Both the position numbers and the translations under genes were made by a program. The notes beneath the pieces were generated by a model. It was not told the DNA's origin, did not search any database, and worked only from the letters and a program-made list of their open reading frames with translations. Below, in pieces: positions 57,257 to 64,000 of a DNA stretch of 64,000 bases. This DNA is from Lathyrus oleraceus (Eukaryota; Streptophyta; Magnoliopsida; Fabales; Fabaceae). How positions within the stretch are numbered: position 1 is the first letter of the stretch; each line of letters starts with the position of its first letter. The stretch lies in contig NC_066579.1 in NCBI RefSeq assembly GCF_024323335.1, positions 310,001 through 374,000 on the forward strand, written 5' to 3'.

Positions 57257-58585
57257 TCAAGTCTCCCAGGGGCGACTTCTTTTCGGGCGAAGATATGCAT
57301 TGAGTCTTCGTTCCTCATTAAGCTGACTGGTGAGATCTAACACTTTCTTCCTTTCTACATTGAACTGAGCTTCGAAAGTATCTCTCTCTTCTCTCAACTG
57401 GGTCCAGGATCTTTTCAATTCCTCAACGTCAGTAGGCATATCTGGATAAGGAATGATCTGGGAAGTAGTTCCTTCGGCCTCTGATTCAACAATCAATGGT
57501 CCGACTGCAAGATATGGCATGACAAGTTTGCGAGCTCTGGCGCGTACCCATCTGAGATAAGGCTCCATAGGAATAGAATTTTTCTTTCCTAAAGTGCTTC
57601 TTTTCACCATGCCCCAAGCTCGTACGAACCTTTGGCGGAGACCTTGAGCGTCATTGTCATAGTCAAACACTGTACCTTGAATAATCATTTCATGTGGACC
57701 ATCTCTTCGAGCATGCCCAAACTGACGTAGGGCTAAGGCAGGATTATAAGTAATACCTCCCCTTATCCCCAGGAGTGGTACATTAGGGAACTCGCCACAA
57801 CGATCAATGATGGTAACATTTTCCTTGAACTGAGGACACCAACAGATGTCTGAATGGGAGAGTGACATTATCTTTTGAGACCATCTCAGATTTTGCTCAT
57901 TCTTCAAGACTGATTGAGGAAGGTGTGAAATAAACCACCTAGACAATAGAGGTATGCAGCACATGAGAGTCCCTTGCCTTTTCATGGTACGAGTGTGGAG
58001 GGAATGCAGAATGTCTCCCAGCAAGGTAGGTACAGGGTTATGAGTGAGAAATATCTTAATAGCATTCACATCTATGAACTGGTCCGGATTAGGGAATAGC
58101 ACCAAACCATAGATTAGCAATGCTAGAACATCTTCAAAAGCATGGACATTCATAACTTTTAGGAATTCTCGGGCCTTACTTATCAGAAATTTGGCAAGTA
58201 AACCTTTAATTCCACTTCTTGTTACCCAATTAGTTTCAATGTCGGACTTTGTCATGTGTAAAGCTGCGGCAACTTCTTCGGCCTTTGGCATCTTTTCTAA
58301 ACCGCTGAAGGGTACTTGATCGAGGATAGGTATCCCAAGCAGCTTGGAAAACTCTTCCAATGTGGGTACCAACTGATAATCTGGGAAAGTGAAGCAATGA
58401 TGCTTAGGATCGAAGAACTGGAATAGGACTCTCATCATATCTTCTTTGAAACCAGTGGTAACTAAGTTGAGAAGATGACCATGTTTCTTGTTGAACTGAG
58501 CATGATCGGGGAGTTCTGACACCAAATCCTTGAGTTGAGGAGAGATTGCTACAAGATTGATCCGGATAGTCTTCCTGGAAGCCAT
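57257..58585 (-). CDS. ORF1 of the Ogre-like element, unknown function (442 aa)
   Basis: Intact ORF between the leader and gag, separated from gag by about 210 bp. It is the extra upstream ORF typical of Ogre elements; the family is often labelled DUF7745 in legume proteomes (from memory, not searched). Visible features: a globular Leu/Phe-rich body (CFTFPDYQLVPTLEEFSKLL, VLALLIYGLVLFPNPDQFID, GTLMCCIPLLSRWFISHLPQ) resembling the plant mobile domain style, and a C-terminal charged heptad-like coiled coil (about residues 385-430, ELKRSWTQLREERDTFEAQF). No catalytic motif recognised. The start is the first in-frame Met after the leader. It is completely deleted in the plus-strand derivative. 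Confidence 0.88.
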   Translation of the reverse strand: MASRKTIRINLVAISPQLKDLVSELPDHAQFNKKHGHLLNLVTTGFKEDMMRVLFQFFDPKHHCFTFPDYQLVPTLEEFSKLLGIPILDQVPFSGLEKMPKAEEVAAALHMTKSDIETNWVTRSGIKGLLAKFLISKAREFLKVMNVHAFEDVLALLIYGLVLFPNPDQFIDVNAIKIFLTHNPVPTLLGDILHSLHTRTMKRQGTLMCCIPLLSRWFISHLPQSVLKNEQNLRWSQKIMSLSHSDICWCPQFKENVTIIDRCGEFPNVPLLGIRGGITYNPALALRQFGHARRDGPHEMIIQGTVFDYDNDAQGLRQRFVRAWGMVKRSTLGKKNSIPMEPYLRWVRARARKLVMPYLAVGPLIVESEAEGTTSQIIPYPDMPTDVEELKRSWTQLREERDTFEAQFNVERKKVLDLTSQLNEERRLNAYLRPKRSRPWET

Positions 58586-59280
58586 AACCTGTTCAACAGA
58601 GCAAAGCTAAATTCCTAAGTCCTTGAAATGGTTAGTACAATGTTATGATGTCATGAGGTTATGATGTTATGATGTTATGATGTTATGAGGTTAAATAAAT
58701 AACAAGCACAAGCAAGTCACACAACAATCATTCCTAAGTTTTAAGGCTTGCATGAGTTCCATAGGTAAGTACCCTCCCCACTGAAGTTTAGTTGGTTCAA
58801 CCTGTCCTAGAATAGTAACCGGGTTCTAGAAGGATCTCAAATCATTGACCTTTCTTTAAGTCCACTTCAGTGCAACACCAAGTGGTTGACCGAAGCTTCC
58901 CTAAAGTCCAATCTCAAAGAGTGTAGTATCGAGTATCAACCCACCTCAGTCGGAACCGAAGCCAGTTATCTCACTACTTTCTAATGGCTAGGATGAGTCA
59001 ATTAGGGTTCTAAAGGTCTGGTTAATGCTTTAATGACACCACGCGGAAGCCAAATTTTTCCTCAGGTAACGTGAGGAACATCAGGACAACCAAAGTATCA
59101 CATTAACCGTAGCCATCATTTTAACCATTCCAGTATACGCCGGATAGTCGCGATGATCTATTGCTACTTACCTAAGGTACACTAGATCCGGGTGTAGGAT
59201 CTTTCACTCAAACAATCCCTTAAAGAAAAAGGAACAATTTAAAACATAAATGACTTTTTAAGGTGGACCTCTCTTTATGG
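58586..59280 (-). other. 5' leader of the Ogre-like element
   Basis: About 700 bp without an ORF. It contains a run of ATGATGTT units (58640-58690), matching CATCATAA units in the plus-strand leader. Confidence 0.7.
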
Positions 59281-59298
59281 TCCCCAGCAGAGTCGCCA
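59281..59298 (-). promoter_or_regulatory. Primer-binding site, Ogre-like element
   Basis: Minus strand TGGCGACTCTGCTGGGGA, four bases after the 5' LTR end. It matches the plus-strand relative except near the middle; tRNA-Arg type by knowledge of Ogre. Confidence 0.7.
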
Positions 59299-59302
59299 GT
59301 TC

Positions 59303-61501
59303 TGTCATACGGTGAACTGGACCTTATTGGATTTGTAATCGCAATGTCGCGGTTAGCAAGAGTCGCCACCGACTTTTCTTTTATCCCATAAGGAAAGGTG
59401 GAAAAGAACAGGAAAGACCTTAATTTTAAATTCTTAGGTTCGGGAGGTACTTTATACAAAGGGAAGGTATTAGCACCCTTTGTATCCATGGTTATCCATG
59501 GGCTCTTAATTGCTCAATCATTTATGTTTTTTTTTTAGTCTGAAAAAGGTGGTTGAAAAATGTAAAAAAAAAGGTTTTGAAAATGAGAGTTTAACTTTAT
59601 AATGATTCTTGCATGAATGTATACAAAGTGATTATCTCGTTTAATTTTGAAAATAGTTTAGAAAAATATAACTTGGCAATGATCCTAGTACGGATGTATG
59701 CTAAGTGGTGATTTTCTAAAAAGGATGTTTGAAATGTGTGAGGTGTGAATAGTATATTTTTTTTGTTATGAATGAGCAATTAAGGGTTGTACCTGTCCGA
59801 GGTCTTTCCGGGCATTTCCTATTCTTATGAGGGTAAAACTGTCCTTACTATTGAGAAGTAAGTAGTTTTATCCTGGGGATGTAGAAGGGTCATCGTAGGG
59901 TCATCGATAGGTCATTGAAGGCAACAGTTGGGAGGATACCTTAGCATTCGAAGGGACTATCATCATTTAATCGTAGGCTACACCGAAGGGTCGTCAAGGG
60001 ACAAAATCGTAATTCCGAAGGCAACGTCCGAGGGACTATGATGATTTTACCGAAGGGTCTTTGCTAAGGATATCCCCATATTCGCGGGACATGACCGTAA
60101 TATCGAAATTGTGGGGTAATAAAGAGAGGTCCGATATCATTTATTTAAAGTCCATGTTTTAAGTTCATTAGGTAATTATGGTGATACCGCATTAAATCGA
60201 TACATTAAAATCAACACATTAAGGATCACTACATTAAAATTAATTAGGCAATCAATATGAATCTTCACATTAAAGTGAAACAATTTAGAATCCATCTCCA
60301 TGAAAGTTTCCCATGCATAAAGCGGAGTACCTAGCCGGCTATTTCTTCGGAAGCATGCTAGCCTTTACACCATGAACACACGGATTAAAGCATCGAGATA
60401 AAATATAATTGGAAATTGCACCATAAGATAAATATAACAGCCAGGAATTTAAGCCAAATAATGCAGGATTATCATCAGGTAAACATGAAATGGGCAACAA
60501 AAGGGCAAAGCAGCCCCTGGCCTGGTCGCCTCTGCTTCGCCTAGCGAAGGCTCAGCGAAGGCTCGCTGCGGGCTCGCCTAGCGAGGAGCTAGCGAGCGGT
60601 CACGGGTTTGAAATTTGAGAACATTAGGACCTCAACCTGCAGCATGGCTTATGGCATCCAACACATAATTATATGGTTCAGTTTCACAATATTCAAGCAC
60701 ATTTAAATTCTCATGCAAAACTCCAAAATATTTATGAATTCAATTATAATATCCTCCACAAATTACGAACATGAAGTGATACCATATGCCAAATGAGAGT
60801 ACAAAACGATATCATATGCAAATTAAGACACTAAAGTGGTACCACATGCAAAATAAGGACACAAAGTGATAATCATATGTAGATTAAGACCCTAAAGTGA
60901 TATCATATGCCAATTAAGAAACTAAAGCGATAATAGTGATGCAAACCTGTTTGCAAATCGAGTTGCAACCTTGAATTGGCGAGCCGGATTGAGTTGGGCG
61001 GCGGTAGCTTCGGAGCGGGTAAGCGGCCTTCAGGGTTTCCGCCTTCCGAACTCTTTGGATCAGCAGGGTTTCGGTGCTAGGGCTTCCTCCGGGTCTCTGT
61101 GTGAGTGTCTCCGTGTGGGTGAGTCCGTCTCTGTGTGTGTTCTTTCGTGGCAGAGGAGCAGGTATTTATAGTAGTGGTAATGGTGACCTAATGGGCTTAA
61201 AATGAGGTCCAAAAATCTCAAACTTTCGCAAGCTTCGCTAGGCGAAGGAATTGCTCGCCTAGCGAGCAAACTAGGTCTGGGCTTTTTCCTGGATCCAACG
61301 CTTCGCTGGGCGAGTGGCATGATGCAATGTTCGCTAGGCGAAGGAGCTGCTCGCCTAGCGAGCCAGCTGTTTTGGGCCGCCTGTGGATTGGGCCTGTTGT
61401 GAGTGGGCTTTTGTCCATTTGATATCTGTGCCTTGCAGAACAAGTCAGAGGGTCTTGGAAAATGCTTTGTAATGCCAACGGGCAAATTTTGGGGTATGAC
61501 A
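59303..61501 (-). repeat. 5' LTR of the complete Ogre-like element
   Basis: Same sequence as 45458-47657 with about eight differences seen by eye (for example GTATCCATGG versus GTATTCATGG, ATTGAGAAG versus ATTAAGAAG, CTCCGTGTGG versus CTCCATGTGG). TATA box at plus 61163-61170 and palindromes at 61227-61366 on the minus strand; this copy would drive transcription. Confidence 0.95.
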
Positions 61502-61506
61502 GTTAT
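61502..61506. repeat. Target-site duplication GTTAT, right
   Basis: Matches 45453-45457 exactly and restores the copia RNase H sequence when joined. Confidence 0.92.
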
Positions 61507-62890
61507 AGTGAACAAATTCAAGCACTCCATTTTGAACCTGATTATGCAAAAAATGGAATTTTATGTCAATGTTCTTGCTCCTTCCATGCAGCATTGGATT
61601 CTTGGTAAGACTTATAGCTTATTTGTTGTCAATCATCAACTTTACAGGCTTGCTCACCTTGATCTTCAGATTCTGCAATAATTTCATAATCCAAACAGCT
61701 TGTCAAGTAGACCAAGCACATGCAATGTACTTGAAGAAATGGGACATCTCAAATACTTGAAGAAATATACAGATGTACTTCTTTTGTCAACTCTGTCTCC
61801 ATACCAATCAGAGTCTGAATAACATATCAGCTCTAAATCAGATTTAGCACCAGAAGGGAATAAAACTCCATACTTCATAGTCCCCTTAATATAACTCAGT
61901 ATCATGACAACAGTTTGGTAATGTGACCATTTTGGTTTATTCATAAACCTACTCACTATTCCAACTGCAAAACAGATGTCAGGTCTTGTGCTACATAGAT
62001 ACCTCAATGATCCCACCAACTATTTAAAAGTTGTAGCATTTACATCATCATCTTCAACATCAGAATCCAGCTTGTGATTTGTTTCCACGGGTGTGATTTT
62101 AGACTTCTAATTTATTAGCTCAAATCTCTTAAGAAGCTCAAGTTCATACTTCAGCTGATGCAAAATTATACCCTTATCATAGTACAGAATCTTCATCCCT
62201 AAAAAATATATCATATTTTCTAGATCAGTCATCTCAAACACATTCATCAGCACCTTCTTGAACTTAGTTATCTCATATGAACAAGACCCTGTTAGCAATA
62301 TGTCATCAACATAAAGACACGCCATAATTATATTGCTATCAGATGTATGTTGAACATAAACATCATACTCCTTCTCACCTTTTCTGAATCCTCGAAGCTT
62401 GGAAAACGAATCAATTTTCAGATTCCAAGATCTAGGAGTTTGTTTCAGTCCATACAAGGCTTTATGCAACTTGTACATCATCCCTTCCTGATTATTTTTC
62501 ACAAATCCAGGAGGTTGTGACACATAAAATTCCTCTTGTAAATGACCGTTTAGAAATGCATATTTTACATCTAAATGCATCAGAGGCCAATTTCTATTAG
62601 CAGCTATAACAATCATCAATTTGATTTTTTTTCATGTCTAGCTACATGTATAAACACCTCAAAGTAATATAATCCTGATTTATGTAGAAATCCTCTAGCT
62701 ACTAACATTGTTTTATGTTTGTCAATTGATCCATCTGACTTTAGTTTCAACTTGTAAACCTATCTCACGCTGATGATTTTCTTGTTCTTTTGAAGATCAG
62801 TCAACTCCCAAGTCTTATTTATTTTTATAGCCTCAAGTTCTTCTTTCATGACCTTCAGCCACACTGGTGAGATGGGTTTACAAGTTGAAA
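61502..62890 (-). pseudogene. Copia reverse transcriptase / RNase H relic, copy 2
   Basis: Homologue of 38390-39830. Minus strand: HLDVKYAFLNG, VSQPPGFVKNNQEG, YKLHKALYGLKQTPRSWNLK, ACLYVDDILLTGSCSYEITK and FEMTDLENMIYFLGMKI (62107-62619); then the connection LRYLCSTRPDICFAVGIVSR (61684-62019) and RNase H pieces to 61502. Frames change several times. It starts abruptly near 62880, next to gypsy gag. RT is better preserved here than in copy 1. Confidence 0.85.
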
Positions 62891-63229
62891 CTAAAGCCAT
62901 ATGCTCGCTTTCCCTTTGATATAACATTAGGAGTGTTTTATGACTTCTTACATGTTGGTTGTCTTTGCGTCGTAGATTCGTTGAAATGTCTAGCCTTGAG
63001 CTTGTTCTTGAACGCCTCTACGAACATCTCCTCCTGTTTTAGATTCATGACTCGTATGGAGGCTATGTTAAACTGAGCAAAATATTCTTTGAGGGCTTTG
63101 GAGCGAACTTGAAAGACGAATAGACTTATCATAATCACCTTTTAGTGTTTGCTTCCTTAAACCTAGGGAACTAATTTTTTCAAAATGTTAGTGTATCTCG
63201 TAATATAATATCGAGATAAATTCATGTAC
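62891..63229 (-). pseudogene. Ty3/gypsy gag fragment, copy 2
   Basis: Reads FQVRSKALKEYFAQFNIASI, then RVMNLKQEEMFVEAFKNKLK and ARHFNES on the minus strand (63138-62970), with coding-like but broken sequence upstream to 63229. Same chimera junction with copia as copy 1. Confidence 0.65.
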
Positions 63230-64000
63230 CTGTTTACCTTGAAAAATGGTAAACAACTGCTGATCTTCCAAATTTTTAAATTTGGTCACTCACGGGATCG
63301 ATCAGATTGATCCTAGGACATGTGTTAAGTGTCTCGTAAACGTAATAGTAATAAATGATCAAACTAAACGTCAGATCAGAGTATTTAAGAAAACTAAGGA
63401 CAAAAGAGTGACTTAAACGAAAAGAAAAGTCTTAAGTTAGCGTTTAGAACTAATAAAGAAAAATGAAGTAAACAACGGGAATTGTAAAAGGGTTGAAAGT
63501 AATCAAAAAGGTTTGTAAGCACTGGAATCTTTAAGACGGTAAGGTAAAAGTTTAAGGTAAAGAAAGGAACTAAGGATCTTTAAACTTGCAAATGACAAAG
63601 TAAAAATAAAGTGTTTGAAAGGAAAGAACAAGGAAGAATGTTTCTGAAGAGAAAGTAAAGACAGATTTATAATGCTTTGAAATGATTAAACAATGGTGTG
63701 GACAACATACATTCTGCGTTTTACAGTTCTTCTTCACACGAATACTTAGTAAATTTGCAGATTTTGTACATAATTTGACACACATTTTTCTAACACTAAG
63801 ACCCTATATTTATACTGGATCGAAATAACCGCTTTGATGGTCCTTCAATTACGTCGATACACGTGGCGTCCTGCATGGTGTGTTCGCTCACTCTACTCCA
63901 CGCGTATCCTCACGGTTTCTAACGAAGGTAATCTTCCCTCCTTTATTTAAATTTCAAATCTATGATCGAAACCGTTTTCTAACCGCTCCTCAAGGAAGTG
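63230..64000 (-). repeat. LTR/leader-like region, runs off window
   Basis: On the minus strand it has a TATA-like AGTATAAATATAGGG (about 63806-63820), a transcript-leader-like body, then ACATGTCCTAGGATC and a hairpin before the gypsy gag fragment. A G-box core CACGTGG occurs at about 63860. No second LTR is in the window, so borders are unknown. Confidence 0.45.
63231..63255 (-). other. Hairpin at the end of the LTR/leader-like region
   Basis: TGTTTACC (63231-63238) and GGTAAACA (63248-63255) form an 8-bp stem with a 9-nt loop. It occupies the same place as the 6043-6067 hairpin but with a different stem sequence. Confidence 0.6.

Larger units (their letters stand above)
45458..61501 (-). 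mobile_element. Complete Ogre-like (Ty3/gypsy, Tat) retrotransposon, 16.0 kb
   Basis: Both LTRs (45458-47657 and 59303-61501), a perfect GTTAT target duplication, PBS, ORF1, gag-protease, an intron-like gap, pol with two RNase H domains, a 64-bp repeat array and a PPT are all present on the minus strand. Ogre-type hallmarks are the extra ORF upstream of gag, the pro/RT intron and RNase H duplication (the latter typical of Tat). The LTRs differ at about eight sites by eye in 2.2 kb, so the insertion is young. The single obvious coding lesion is a TAG in pol at 50514-50516. It inserted into copia RNase H of mosaic copy 2. Confidence 0.95.

Overview
This window looks like nuclear DNA of a legume. 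It is AT-rich and intron-bearing, with one ordinary plant gene among nested LTR retrotransposons, TRIMs and MITEs. Two large Ty3/gypsy elements have Ogre-type architecture: an extra ORF upstream of gag, an apparent intron between protease and reverse transcriptase, two RNase H domains, and a tRNA-Arg-like primer site. That points by inference to the Fabeae/IRLC legumes (pea, vetch, lentil, clover or relatives). No bacterial-type feature, rRNA gene or convincing tRNA gene is visible.

Layout. 1-3633: decayed Ty1/copia element on the minus strand, leaving the window on the left. 3634-7237: AT-rich intergenic DNA with an LTR-like fragment and a long (AT)n tract. 7238-11488: the only apparently intact host gene, a seven-exon cellulose-synthase-like (CslG/CslM-type) glycosyltransferase of 694 residues, with TATA box and poly(A) signal. 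11489-16812: intergenic DNA with a MULE transposase relic and low-confidence fragments. 16813-19194: a tandem TRIM array (four LTRs, three short internal regions) into which a hAT-type MITE and a CACTA-type MITE have inserted. 19590-20468: a second, unrelated TRIM-like element. 20616-32850: a copia solo LTR with matching target duplications, split by an 11.8-kb Ogre-like deletion derivative (plus strand) that keeps an intact gag but has lost ORF1, protease, the RT core and much of integrase.

33690-63229: two direct copies of a 6-7 kb mosaic of old retroelement pieces (a plant-transposon-protein relic, copia RT/RNase H, gypsy gag). The second copy is split by a young 16-kb Ogre-like element on the minus strand (45458-61501). 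That element has both LTRs, a GTTAT target duplication, ORF1, gag-pro and pol; its only obvious lesion is one stop codon near the end of integrase. 63230-64000: an LTR-like region on the minus strand running off the window.

How the parts relate. The two Ogre-like elements share LTR ends, PBS, leader, gag and 3' repeats, so the nearly complete minus-strand copy is of the type that could supply proteins to the gag-only plus-strand copy. In each, the two LTRs differ at only about 8-10 sites by eye over 2.2-2.3 kb, implying recent insertion. The older layers (copia A, the MULE relic, the mosaic duplication) carry many stops and frameshifts. The CSL gene is the only locus likely to contribute directly to the plant's own biochemistry. 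Its clade includes enzymes that glucuronidate triterpenoids for saponins, but its third catalytic aspartate position is a serine.
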